From contig NC_052351.1 of NCBI RefSeq assembly GCF_009727055.1, positions 57,185,157 to 57,249,156 of the forward strand: DNA of 64,000 nt, read 5' to 3'. The stretch comes from Benincasa hispida. Taxonomy: Eukaryota > Streptophyta > Magnoliopsida > Cucurbitales > Cucurbitaceae. This document shows positions 36,586 to 48,492 of this stretch, one piece after another. The notes beneath the pieces were generated by a model. The model did not search any database and was not told the origin of the DNA. It worked only from the letters and a program-made list of their open reading frames with translations. The translations under genes were made by a program, and so were the position numbers. Every line of letters starts with the position of its first letter. The stretch's first letter is position 1.

Positions 36586-38479
36586 TAACTTAAGAATGTA
36601 TGTGCAGACATACAAGTGGATCATGCTTTAAGTGATAACCTAAATGGTCTATAGTATATGGATAAAGGAGGAAAACCTTATCATGGTGACACTACAAGTA
36701 TGGCCCGCTTTGTAGGTGTTAAAAGTGTTGTAAAATGCTACAAATGTCTGATCCTGAACATCTATGTATTAGACATGCGAGCAGGATGCTCTACAAAGGA
36801 GTTTGTATAAGATTGGACCATAAAATGTTTAGTCTCGTTATATAACGCCGTTCATGACAGAGACTTTCATTTCACTAGGTTGACCATAGGTAACATGACC
36901 TTAATCCTGAGTGAATTGTGAACTCTTGCCTATGAGGGCAGTTCTTTGATTTCCATGGGTGTGAGTGGCCAGATCGCCGACTCAAATCTACCACTTTGGG
37001 GATTCATCTGATTGGGGAGCTGGGAACTCAACTATACAAGACAGATTTCACTTCTTCCCCGAAGCAAGGGTAAGTAGATAAATTACTCCCTTAAGGGTTG
37101 ATTCTAGGGCTTGAACAATGTGGCACCACACCTTCTTTTGGCCCGAGAAGTGTTTATTCATAGTGGGACTATGATGTATTATTCATTAGAGGAATCAGTG
37201 GTACTTAAAGAGTTAGATGTAACTACATGGGCAAAACGGTAAATTGGAACAACTGTACTTACGAGCGATTTGTGAAAGGTCATCATACTGTTGATTAGTT
37301 ATATCGAATGGACACAAAAATATATCTGTAGTGCGAAGAGTGCAGCTGTCAGTCTTTAGTGGAGTGTCTGGCAGTTAACGAATGGTGGATATCATGATTT
37401 AAGAGTTTAGTCAGTTATTCACATACTGTTGTAGCTTCAAGCTACAAGTTCATAAGGTCTCCTTGGTAGCTCAATGGATTCATGTTGAAAATCAGTTTTT
37501 TGGGTTATTTTGAACTGTTCAAACTAACAATAGGGAATTTAATTATATATGATATAATTAAATTAATTCAATTATATGTAAAATATAATGGATTTAATGT
37601 ATTTGATACATTATTTGATTGGAGAAATTGATACATTATTTGATTGGAGAAATTAATATAAATATGATTTATATTAAATGTCATAAAGGAGAAAAAAAAC
37701 TATGGTTTATATATTACATATGATGTGATATTAAAACTATAGGTTATAAATATAATATGATAAATTAGTTATTATATTTATTTATAATTAAATCAATTAT
37801 GAGATAATTGTTTTTCGGTTTTTTCTTCTAATAACCAACATAGTGAGAAGTTGTAATCAGTTTTTGGTAACTGATGAATAATATGAAAATGGTTTTCATT
37901 TTTTCAAAATCCAATGCGCAAAAAGAAAAGGTTATACGATAGCCTTGAGAGGGTAAATGATCAAGCATCAGTTTTCCTATACGATAGCTATTCGCTGCTA
38001 AACGATCGAGTACCTAAGTTTAAACAATAGACTTCTATATTCTCTCACTTACTCGATGGTCTACACCATCGTTTAGTTCTTCCTTCCCTCTACCAAATTC
38101 AAATGAAGCCCACACCTCCTGGATTTTCACACCGAGAATACCAAGGTAGCCTCGTGGTAGTGTCGAGTTTGCATTCGAGGGTCAAGTATCGAGTTTAACT
38201 TGATTGTGTTTGAGGATTCTACAGTCCGTGTTGTTCACTGATTTGCTAGAGTTGCGTTCATGTTGTTGGACGCTTTGGTGTTTGATCGATGGAATACGAG
38301 AAGAAAAATTCTTCAAGGGTATGTTCACTCGATCTCTTGTATTTTTCTTTTGAGGCATGCTGTAATTTAAATTTAATGTATAACTGTTCTGTTAGAAGGT
38401 AAATGTTCGTGTTCTTTCACAATGGGATTTGGAATGATCTACTTCCGCTCATTGGTTCTCTATGAATAGAGTTCCTTCA
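36586..38479 (+). mobile_element. Copia C 3' LTR (+), first 140 bases missing
   Basis: Starts inside the LTR (AACTTAAGAATGTATGTG, compare 24277) and ends AGAGTTCCTTCA like the 5' LTR at 26174. Adding the missing start gives about 2.03 kb, the same as 24137-26174. The blocks are collinear but clearly diverged. The polypurine tract and LTR start were lost in the join to integrase. Confidence 0.6.
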
Positions 38480-38489
38480 GTCAATACAT

Positions 38490-39016
38490 GAAAGAATCAG
38501 GACCACTTCATTTGTAGGACTTTACAATAAATTGTAACAACTAAAAAGTGGGTTGCATCCGATAGTGTTATCAGAATAAGGTAAGCCTTATTCATATACT
38601 ATAGACCCTTTTGGCTATTTACTGAACTTGATCCACTCTCATGTCTCCATACAAAGTTCAAGTATTCATATAATATCCATGGATCTTTAGTTTATTGGAT
38701 TTAGTCTTGACAAGTAACAGTTTTATTGAATAAACGTCAATAACATCTTTATTGATAATAGAATATGTTTAACATTACAAACTGCGAGTTTATAGGACAT
38801 ACAACCCAAAAAACTCCCACTTGGACTAAAATTCCAGTGGTTGTTACATATATACAATATATATATACATTGTTGAGTAACGAGAGAATAAATATAATAA
38901 ACTAGGGCATCAGATACCCAGTACTTCTCCCACTTGCCCTAGTTATATCTATTTTGCAATCCTAGTCCCACTAAGTGACCCTCGAAAACTTTAGCCAAGA
39001 GGGCCTTCGTAAATTG
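38490..39016 (-). mobile_element. Copia A fragment, minus: LTR start plus 3' interior
   Basis: Read on the minus strand it begins in the family A 3' interior, passes a polypurine tract (+ strand CTCCCACTT, 38814-38822) and enters an LTR start. On the + strand the LTR start appears as ACATACAACCCAAAA, ending at about 38811. The LTR is cut after about 320 bp. It aligns with 800-1340 of this window in reverse complement. Confidence 0.65.
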
Positions 39017-40879
39017 TGAAGGAAATCGAACACAAGGATTTCCATGAGCAGCAGAAGGATCTTTCCAAATTTCAATCGTATATGAACTTTACAATTACAA
39101 TCACAAACAGAAACATGCGGTTATGCATAAAATAGAAATTAAAGCATGCTTTCCTACAGATCAAGGGAAGAACCAACAAACCTTTGTAGACTCATCTTCA
39201 AGTTCCTTGATCACAAACGCTTGATCACAACAACACAGCAACACACAAACTTTCGTCTAACACGACCGCTACACTGCACGAACACCGCATACTCGAACTA
39301 AGTGATCGCCAATGTCATGAACACCCGAACACTGCAAACGGCCTCCACAGAACCTCGACTATGTCGAGTTGAGTATGACACCACCAAAAAGGTTACCTCG
39401 ATATTCCCAGTGTGAGAATCCAAAGGGTGGGCTCTGTATGGATTTGATTAAAGACAGAAAACTAGAGGAACCACAATCATGTAAACGATTGAGCAAGTGG
39501 GAGATGGAAAAACCTATTGTATAAGTCGATGCCCAATCGTTTAGAAAAAGCTATGCAATCATTTAGCTCATCGTCTAGCTGAATGTCTATCGTGTAAGAA
39601 CACTCCATGATCGTTTAGCTAACTCCAAGCTGTCGCTTAGTAAATTTGATTTACTTGACAACTTCTCCGTGAGAACTTTCTGAGAATGGAAATCTCAAAT
39701 CAACAATTTTGAAAATCTTATTTCTTTTCTTACTAATATTAGGAAAACATTTTTCCTTTTATCTCATGGTTACCATGAAACCACCAATAACCTCCCACTC
39801 AATTGGTTATGAGAGAAAAAGAGATAATTATCTAATAATTAATATTATTATAAACATGAATGATAACTAACTTATCATAATATATTTATAACCTATAGTT
39901 TTAATATTTCATTCTCATGAAACATATAAACCATAGCTCTTTTTCTATTCCATGGTACTTAATGTAAATCTCATTTACATTAATCCTTCACTTAATGTAT
40001 CTCATACACCATACCGATCATATCACATATAATTGAATTACCTCTTGTCAATTTGAACAATTCAAATCAACACCAAGAACTGATCCTCAGCTTGAATCCA
40101 TTGAGCTACCAAGGGAACCTTATAGACCTGTAGCTCAAACCTCCAATGGTACGTGAATAACTGACTAAACTCTTTAGTCACAGGATCCACCATCCGTTAA
40201 CTGACAGGCACTCCACTAAAGACCGACAGTTGAACTCTCCTTACTACAGATATATTATGTGTCCATCTTAACCAATCAACAGTGCGACAATCCTTCACAG
40301 ATTGCTCGTAAGTATAGCTTGGCCAATAACCGTTATGCCCCTATAGTTACATCTAACTCCTTAACTACCACTGATCCCTCTAATGAACACAAGTCATAGT
40401 TTTACTATGATTCTCTCTTCCAAAGAGAAGTTTTGGCCACTATGTTCAAGCTCTGGAATTAGCCCTTAAGGGAGAAATCTATCTACTTACCCCTGCTTCA
40501 GGAAAGGAGGGAATTCCATCTTGTGTAATTGAGTTCCCAGCTCCCAAATCAGATAAGTCCCCAAAAAGGTAGGCATGTTGAGTTGGAAATCTGGCCACTC
40601 TCACCCATACTAATCAAAGGACCACCCTCAAAGGCAGGAGTTTCCAAAACACTTAGGATTGAGGTCCTGTCACCTATGGTCATTTAGGTAAGATGTAAGT
40701 CTCTAGTATCAACAACGTTATATACAGAGTCTAGTCATCTTGTGTCTGGTCTTATACATACTCTTGAAAACCTCACTTGTCTCCACGTGAATGGTCAGGA
40801 TCTACCATCTGTAGTAGTTTACAACACTTAAAAACCTCTACAAAGCGGGTCATACCTGTAGTGTCACTAGGATCAGGAA
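39017..40879 (-). mobile_element. Copia C 3' LTR, minus, 5' end missing
   Basis: Begins TGAAGGAAATCGAACAC and matches the LTR at 28846-31001 nearly block for block (AAAGGGTGGGCTC, CTCCACTAAAGACCGACAG, CCACTGATCCCTCTAATGAAC). It stops at about 40879, before the TGTTGGG end, and joins RNase H without a 3' leader. Confidence 0.65.
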
Positions 40880-42047
40880 ATCTGCGTTACAATCACATCT
40901 CTTCAGTGTACGATCTCTCTGATGAGATGGTACTTATGCTCGATGTTGTTTTTTGCGCTTATGGTTTCTATACTCCTTTGAGTTAGCAACTGCACCACTA
41001 TTATCACAATACAGAGTGATACGCAGATGCATATTTGGAACAACTTCCGAATCGATTGAGAACTTTTTGAGCCATATTGCTTCTTTAGCTGCTTCACTGG
41101 TAGCTACATACTCAACTTCCATGATGAAGCCAGCAATACAACTTTGTTTGATACTCCTCTACACTATAGCTCCTCCTTTCAGAGTGAATACCGTCCCCGA
41201 AGTAGATTTCCTAGAATCTATATCGGTCTGAAAGTCAAAGTCAGCGTATCCAGTAAGGATAAGATCCGTAGCCCCATAAACGAGCATATAGTCCCTCGTT
41301 CTCTGAAGATACTTGAGGATGTTTTTAATGGTAGTCCAATGATCATATCCAGGATTGGACTGATATCTACTGAAAATTCCAACTACATAGCATATGTTGG
41401 GACGAGTACACAACATGGCATACATTAAACTCCATACTACTGATGCATATGGAATTCGTTTCATAACCTCAACCTCCTAAGGTGTTTTAGAACATTGTTC
41501 CTTAGACAGATGAATTCCATGCCTGGAAGGCAACATACTTTCTTGGAATCTTGTATTTTATATCGAGACAACATCTTGTCTATATAAGATGCCTGAGACA
41601 AGCTATCATTCTATTCTTTCGGTTCCAAACAATTTGAATTCCAAGAACATACTGTGCTTCTCCCAAATCCTTAATTTGGAATTGCATGGCTAGCCATCTC
41701 TTAGTGTCAGCTAGAAATTCTATTTCATTCCAAATGAGTAGAATATCATCAACATATAGAACCAAAAAAACTACAGTTTTGTTGACAATCTTCTTGTAAA
41801 CACAAGGTTTGTCAACATTCTGTTCAAAACCATAAGATTTGATCACAATATCAAATCTCATGTTCCAGGATCGAGATGCTTGTTTTAGCCCATAAATGGA
41901 TCTACTAAGCTTGCAAACCTTTTGCTCTTGACCTTGTGCAATAAACCCCTCTTGTTGAAACCTATGGATACTATCTTCAAGATAGCCATTCAAAAAAGCT
42001 GTCTTGACATCCATTTGCCAGATTTCATAATCATAAAAAGTGACAAT

Positions 42048-43297
42048 TGTTGGGGTTGATGCCCTAAAGTCTAGTGTCCTATAGTTTGTAAATAGCTTGT
42101 ACGAACGCTTGTGTTATATAATATATGATATTTACTTCACATTTTGTATTTTGCTCAGTTGATTGTTTTATTTGCTTTATCACAAACCAATAAACATAAA
42201 ATCCCTGGTTATCTGTATGTAACTCAAACATGTATATGTTGACATACAAATGGATCATGTCTTGAGTGATAACCAAAACGGTCTGTAGTATATGGATATA
42301 GGAAGGAAACCTTATCCTGATAACGCTATGGATGCAGCCCGCTTTGTGGAATGGTCACAAGTGTTGTGACTTTTCATAGATGGTCTAATCTTAATCATTC
42401 ATGTTAGGTACATGCGAGAGGGGGTGTCTTATACAAAAAGTTTGTATAAGACTTGACCACGAAGTGTTAATGTCTCGTTATATAACACCTTTCATGACAG
42501 AGACTTCACTTCACTAGGATGACCATAGGTAACATGACCTCAATCCTGAGTGAGTTGGGAACTCTTGCTATTAAGAGCGGTCCTTTGATTTGTATGGGTG
42601 TGAGTGGCCAGGTCGCCGATTCAAACCTATCATTTTGGGAATTCGTCTGCTCAGCTACACAAGATGAAATTCACTCTTTCCCCGAGGTAGGGGTAAGTAG
42701 ATAAATAGCTCCCTAAAGGGCTGATTCCGGGGCTTAAACGATGTGGCGCCACACACCTTCTCTTGGCTCGAGAGGTGTTTACACATAGTTTGACTATGTT
42801 GTATTGTTCATTAGAGGAATCAATGGTACTTAAGGAGTGAGATGTAACTATAGGGGCAAAACAATAATGTGGCCCAGCTGTACTTACGAGCATCTATGAA
42901 GGGTCATCGTACTCATGATTGGTTATATCCGATGGACACAAAAATATATCTGTGGTAAGAAGAGTTCAACTGTTGGTCTTTAGTGAAATACTTGACAGTT
43001 GACGGATGGTGGATCTCGTGGCTAAAGAGTTCAGCTGTTGTTCAGGAGTTGGTTGATCGGGTAGAGGTTTTCGCTGCATTGAGTTCCGAAGTTTGAAGAA
43101 CGTCTTCAACTGGTATGGCAACTCTCTCCCTCGTTTATTGTTGTTCAAAGGCTGCCTTTAATTGACTGTTCATTTGCATAACTGTGCGTTTGAATGTATT
43201 TTGTGTATTTCGGTCACTGTGAAATTGGAGCGATCCGAACACGCTCATGGAACTCTTAGGTAAGAGATCCTTCAAAAATGGATAAGAGTATCCTTCA
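42048..43297 (+). mobile_element. Solo copia C LTR inserted in a copia RT gene (TSD ACAAT)
   Basis: Starts TGTTGGGGTTGATGCCCTAA; target duplications ACAAT stand at 42043-42047 and 43298-43302. Removing it restores the order ILLSI...YDYEIWQMDVK of the host RT on the minus strand. At 1250 bp it is shorter than the 2.0 kb family LTR, with an abrupt internal jump near 43032 where about 700 bp of AT-rich and CGATCG-rich LTR is missing. The exact right border is ambiguous because of a 23-bp tandem duplication: it could end at 43274 (followed by AAAAT) or at 43297 (followed by a perfect ACAAT). Confidence 0.8.
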
Positions 43298-43316
43298 ACA
43301 ATGGATAAGAGTATCC
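43271..43316. repeat. 23-bp tandem duplication across an LTR/target junction
   Basis: TTCAAAAATGGATAAGAG... (43271-43293) is repeated as TTCAACAATGGATAAGAG... (43294-43316) with one mismatch. Each unit holds the LTR end TTCA, the five-base target copy and the first 14 bases of the interrupted RT. Confidence 0.85.
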
Positions 43317-44655
43317 TACTAGACTTGATCATGGCAACCAGAGATAAGGTTTCTTCATAGTCCACCCCCTCTCTTTAGGTAAATCCTTTTGCAACGAGTC
43401 TAATTTTGTAGGTTTATACCTCACCAGCTTGATCTCGTTTTCTCTTGTAGATCCATTTGCCACCAATGGCCTTTATCCCTTCTAGTTGATCTACAAGATC
43501 CCAGACTGAATTGAAGTACATTGACTCCATTTCAAGGTTCATGGCTTTTATCCGCTGGTTCTTATTCACATCACCCATTGCTTGTTTACAAGTAAATGGA
43601 TCCTCAAAGACATTATCAGGTATGACGACCTGAGTTTCAGTTAAACCCATGTACCGGTCAGGCTATTGCACAATCCTCCCACTACGTTGAGGTATTTTCA
43701 ACTCTTGAGAAGGATGTGAAGTATCAGTTTCATCAAAAACTCTTGTTGAGGACCTATTCAATCAACAACTCTTGTTGATCTATCTGTAGTTTCTCTGGTC
43801 ATCTCATTTCATACTAGCTTACTGCGAGGTTGATGATTCTTTATGTGGTCTTCCTCTAGAAAATTTGCATTTTTCGATACAAATATTTTATCTTCCTGAG
43901 GATCATAAATATAAACACCTCTTGTCTCTTTATGATAGCATATAAATAGACATACCTTTGTAAGGCGTTCCAATTTCTTTGGATTTTGTACCAACACAAG
44001 TGCTGAATAGCCCCAAATTCTGAAGTGATGTAAACTACCTTTACATCCTCTCTATAACTCGTAAGGTGTTTCTGAAACATTTTTTGAGGGAACAATGTTC
44101 AATATATACACTGCAGTCTCTACTGCATGACCTCAAAAAGAATTTGACAACTGAGCATAACTCATCATAGAACGAGCCATGTCCAATAGGTTCTATTTCT
44201 CCTTTTCTACAACACCATTTTGTTGAGGTGTGCCAAGTGTTGTGAGTTGTAACTAAATTCTGTGTTCTATCAAATAGTCATGGAATTTTAAGTCCATGTA
44301 CTCACCACATCATCTGATTGAAGTGTTTTAATCTTTTTACCTAATTGGTTATCAACCTCTGCCTTATATTCCTTGAACCTTTCAAGTGTATCAGACTTAT
44401 AATGCAGTAGGTAAATGTAGACATACCTTGAATAACCATCGATGATGCTGATGAAATATCCATACCCACCTTTCGTTTTAACAATCATCGGACCACAAAG
44501 ATCTGAATGTACTAGCTCTAAGGGTTCTTTGGCTATAAGACCTTTTCTAGTAAAAGATCTTTTGGTCATCTTACCCTCAAGACAAGATTCACATGGCGGT
44601 AAAGAGCTATCTTCTAACTGGTTTAGAAGTCCACTCTTAACCAATCTCCCAATCC

Positions 44656-44693
44656 CTGTCTCTTATACACATCTAGATGTGTATAAGAGACTG
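44656..44693. other. Tn5 mosaic-end pair: Nextera mate-pair junction adapter (artefact)
   Basis: CTGTCTCTTATACACATCT (44656-44674) is the 19-base Tn5 mosaic end. It is followed immediately by its reverse complement, AGATGTGTATAAGAGAC plus two changed bases (44675-44693). This head-to-head pair is the circularisation adapter of Nextera mate-pair libraries. Read through in one frame it gives VSYTHLDVYKR, a peptide known from adapter contamination. It is not plant DNA. To its left is copia integrase on the minus strand and to its right the leader of the same family; the intervening gag and protease are absent. Confidence 0.96.
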
Positions 44694-45090
44694 GTTCTGA
44701 ATCCTATGTTACAACCCTCCGATGGGATACCCATGGTTAGTGACTAGCTAATGCCACCTTAAAGACGAAAAGCAGGCGCAACATAGGAATCTCACGGTCC
44801 AAACTAATGGAAGAGATCGCAGGATACGTTGACACACATCCTTCACCCACTTACTATAAACTACTTCCCCTATTCACCTTGATATTGACCCATGCAAACA
44901 CTTTTCGAGTGGAGGTCACTCCCAGAGTGACATGAAGCGTTGCATGGATCTCATGGTATGAACTCTTAGGGATGTGAGAGCTAATAAAAATATATCCCAT
45001 ATATTATTAATCTCCCACTGAAGTGTTCTATTTATTTTGGATAAATCTTTCCTTAGAAATGTTCTGGCTAATTAAACAACCTACGTCTAT
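44694..45090 (-). mobile_element. Copia C 5' leader fragment, minus
   Basis: The reverse complement matches the leader at 27220-27480: GTCAATATCAAGGTGAATAG and then GTTTATAGTAAGTGGGTGAAG against 27340-27395. This places it upstream of gag in a minus-strand element, consistent with the pol to its left, but the join is through an adapter. Confidence 0.65.
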
Positions 45091-47055
45091 TGATGGAAAA
45101 ATAGGCATGCGCAGCGGAATTGAGGATCAATTTTACTTCTAATTACATAAATTAAACATACAACCCTAAATTAGTTAATTAGGGTTTTTTAGAAACATTA
45201 CCTTTGAAACTCCCGAAACTCGTCTATCTCCGCTTGAACACGAACCGGGCAATCATTAGAGCTGACCTACTATCCTCTGGACTCAGAATCGGGTTGTGGG
45301 ACCCAATGGATGAAGAACTCGAGAGAGAGAGAGAGAGAGAGATGGAAATAGTAGAATGAATTTTGGGTTGGGTTTAGGTTTTTTTTCAGCCCAATTTTTA
45401 AAAAGTAATTTTTTCAAAATGTCCAAAAGTTTTTAATCCAAAATGATAAGCCCGTATTTATAGAAAAGGGTCATGCAAAATTGCATGAAATAACTTCATA
45501 AAAACTCAATACCCAGAATCCACTATCTAAGTGGGCTTAATATCTCCACTATAAGCCAACACCTAGCCCACTATTTTGTTAGTGGAATTATCCAACAAAA
45601 GTTTGAATTTTCCCACTAACTTTAGTCAAATGACAAAATAGTCATTTTGTCAAAGTCATACTTTAGCCAAAAAGTCAAGATTTTGACTTTTTATAATTTT
45701 TTTTGTATTGACTAATTTTGACCTCCCGAGCATGAATCCGCATTCATTTTCTTGAAATTCAAATCACATTTGAATATAAGGTCGGTCAAAGTTTGACTTT
45801 TCAAAGTCAAAAGTCAACTCTTTGACTTTTTACATCTTTGATCATTTCCATTATTTTCGAGCTTCTGAATATGAACGTACTCATATTCTTGATATTTAAA
45901 TCACATTTAAATATTAAAGTTGTATCTCTAGACTAAAAAACCGACCACTATATCACATATACTTGTCAGTTTCTCTCTATTCACCTAATTTGAACAATTC
46001 GAATTATTCTTTCATACTGTTCTAAGTTTATTCCATATGAGCTAGTAGGGGAACCTAATGGATCTATAGATCATGGGCTCCAACGATCTGAGATTAGTTG
46101 GCTAAACTCTTTAGATGGAGCTAATCAACATTCGTTAACTCACAGGTCATTCCACTATAGTCTCGTAGTTGCACTCCCCTCACTATAGATATATTTGTGT
46201 CCATATGATATAACCATGATTAGTAAGCTAAACCTTCACAGTTTGTTTTTAATCTCGGTTGGGTCATAAAAATCATTTTACCCCCGAGACTACATCTTAT
46301 TCCTTAAGTTCCATTGATCCTCTAATGAATAATTGGTTTAAGGTCCAACCTATAAACTAAACCCCTCTCGGGCCAATGAGAGGGTGGGGCCCCTTGTTCA
46401 AGATCTGGATTCAGTACTAAAGGGAACAACCTATCTACTATCCCCATAACGGGTAGGAATGAATTCCGTCTTGCACCCTATGTTCCCAACTATCCACCTG
46501 ATCTTACCCCTAAAATGGGAGGCTTATTGGGCCAGTGATAATGAATTGCCCTCATCTATGCAAATCTAAGGATAATTCCGAGTGAACAGGAGTTCATAGT
46601 TAGCTCAAGATTAAGATTAAGTTACCTAGGTCATCAATTAACGAAATAGTCAGTTTTATACATTAAACGACATTTAGAACATAAAAAGTGATTATTTCAT
46701 GGTTCAGTCTTATGTAAACTCTTTACATAGGATGCCCTCATTTTCATATCTCCACATGAACGGTTTAGATCACATCGTTTGTACTAACTACAAAATGGGT
46801 CGCATCCATAGTGTCCCAAGAATAAGGCGCCCAATCTTATTCATATACTATAGACCATTTTGGCTATATATATTTGAATTTGATCCACATTTATATCACT
46901 ACATAAAGTTCAAACTTAAACTTAATAGCCTCGGAACCTTAGTTTATTGGATTCATGAATATAGAATTTAAATGTACTAAAGATTTTCAATAACAACTTT
47001 ATTGAACAAGAATATGATATTACAAACTACGAGTTTTAGGACATAAAATCCAAAA
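45091..47055 (-). mobile_element. Copia A 3' LTR, minus, complete
   Basis: The + strand runs from TGATGGAAAAATAGGCATGC to ACATAAAATCCAAAA. Read on the minus strand it begins like the + LTR at 1028 (GATTTTATGTCCTAAAACTC). It has a GA microsatellite at 45322-45341. Tandem-like GTCAAAGTTTGACTTTT blocks lie at 45650-45830. Its left end matches the LTR end at 48493, so the two bracket one element. Confidence 0.7.
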
Positions 47056-48478
47056 TCTATGTGGTTATCCAAGTATAATGATTATAATTGGATTTAACCT
47101 ACGTGTCTAGGTGAAAAACCAATTTTAACACCTCACACTACTCACGTATGCTCATAAAATCGGTTAACAACGCTCAATTATTCGTTCGTAATCCCCAGGT
47201 ATGAGGTGTTCCGCTGACCGTCAACTTAAGTACCCCTAGCCTTAGACAGGATTATATACCAGTTGAGTTTGTAATCTGAGTTTTATAAGATAACGACCTA
47301 TTTTAACTATTAAAACTAGTGGTTAACCTACGTGAACATGCAACTTATCTTTGTTATGGATTTTAATGTCTAATCCAATTTTTTAACAACTTATAAAATA
47401 AAGATATGCTTTTTATCCATAACATGCTTTTATATAACAATTATATAAACATTCATTCCATGCATTTAATATAACAACTTATATAAAAAACCATGAAATC
47501 CTACACATGCATACTATATATTATAACACTTATAATATACTTGCAATGCATGCTACATGCTTATCCATGGTGGGATTTTAAATCTACGTGGCATACAATA
47601 TGCACACAATAGATAAATTATTTAATTTATACATTCACAATACATAATTAAATAAACACACTATAATGGACCGGTTTTGGCATCCTAGGCTAGCTAAAAG
47701 CTAAACTTTTTACAACAACAAATAGAAACCAACCCCGAACTGCTCTGAACACTTTGAACTAGCTTGAACCATTTGAAAAACGCTTGAACCAGCCTTCAAA
47801 ATTGCAAAACCACCCAAAAAAACCGCCTAAAATCGGTCAAACCAGGTGAAGTGGACAAGTCCAGACCATCTGGATCGGCTGAGCCACCAAAACCAGGCGC
47901 ATGGGTCAAGAGCGGGTCGGACGGAGCAGGCGCAGGTCACCACCGGGTCAGTTGGAGCGGCTGAAGACACAGTCGGTTTGGGCTGGTGCGGATCGGAACG
48001 AATGGCTTGGGCCGTTGCACGTTGGGCTTCAACATAGAGTGGACTAACGAATGTCGGGTAGGCCAGGTGCGCTTAGGGCATCAACCGGATCGGGTCGAAG
48101 CAGGTCGCCAGGTCTGGGACAGCCATACGCGTCAGCTACCATCTTGCAGGTTGGAACATCACTTCGGTCGAGTCGCGGGTCGTGAACCGAGTCTGGCCCT
48201 TAAATTGGGACTATGAGAAATTATTCACCAAATTTGGAGTTGTCCACTTTGAATAAACCGAGCAATTATAGCCTAAATACGACTTTAATGACTAGCAAAT
48301 TTACAGACCCTTCATGACAGGTTAAAGCCAATAAATCATCAGGCAATTACAATAATTATTACAACCCAAGAGAGAAAAGGGATGCCAAAATTGAAATTAT
48401 CCACTTATACAAACATTCATCACATGAATCAATATCCACCATATGCAAAAATTAACCAAAATTGAGTACTTTAAGCAT
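47056..48478 (-). mobile_element. Non-coding interior of the minus copia A element, with a GC-rich block
   Basis: The interior between the two LTRs is only 1.4 kb, enough for a leader but not for gag or pol, and no copia domain is detectable. Positions 47840-48210 are strikingly GC-rich against the AT-rich surroundings (GGATCGGCTGAGCC, CGGGTCGGACGG, ACCGGATCGGGTCG). This is probably the leader of a deletion derivative or of a large retrotransposon derivative type. Confidence 0.55.
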
Positions 48479-48490
48479 GCTCTGATACTA
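48479..48490 (-). other. Primer-binding site of the minus copia A element
   Basis: GCTCTGATACTA on the + strand, the reverse complement of TAGTATCAGAGC: one change from the initiator tRNA-Met site. It lies two bases from the LTR at 48493. Confidence 0.75.
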
Positions 48491-48492
48491 AC

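Larger units (their letters stand above)
40880..44655 (-). pseudogene. Copia C pol (integrase, RT, RNase H), minus, split by a solo LTR
   Basis: In minus-strand order it reads as follows. Pre-integrase: LVKSGLLNQLEDSSLPPCESC equivalent near 44640-44575 (key residues CESCLEGK). Integrase: LVHSDLCGPM, IIDGYSRYVYIYLL and LGKKIKTLQSDD (44530-44300). The C-terminal part is KVCLFICYHKETRG (about 43950). RT starts at IKAMNLEMESMYF and GGKWIYKRKRD (43560-43420), then DYEETLSLVAMIKSSRILLSI (43365-43300). After the LTR insertion it resumes YDYEIWQMDVKTAFLNGYLE (42025-41970), then IYGLKQASRSW, LYVDDILLIWN (intact YVDD, about 41745) and DLGEAQYVLGIQI. RNase H carries ILTGYADFDFQTD and KEAIWLKKF and ends in VTQIS at the junction with the LTR. 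Several stops and frameshifts occur. Gag and protease are missing at the right, exactly at an adapter sequence. Confidence 0.85.

Noticed and set aside
44656..44693. A natural Tn5-like insertion sequence end
   Set aside because: Two mosaic ends with nothing between them, in plant retroelement DNA, match a library adapter and not a bacterial transposon.
44442..44747. A 101-residue open frame across the adapter
   Set aside because: It reads through the mate-pair adapter (VSYTHLDVYKR) and joins antisense copia sequence to a leader. It is not a gene.
47846..48216. GC-rich frames of 63 and 76 residues as host genes
   Set aside because: They sit between a primer site and LTR in a retroelement leader and show no known domain. 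Kept only as a composition anomaly.
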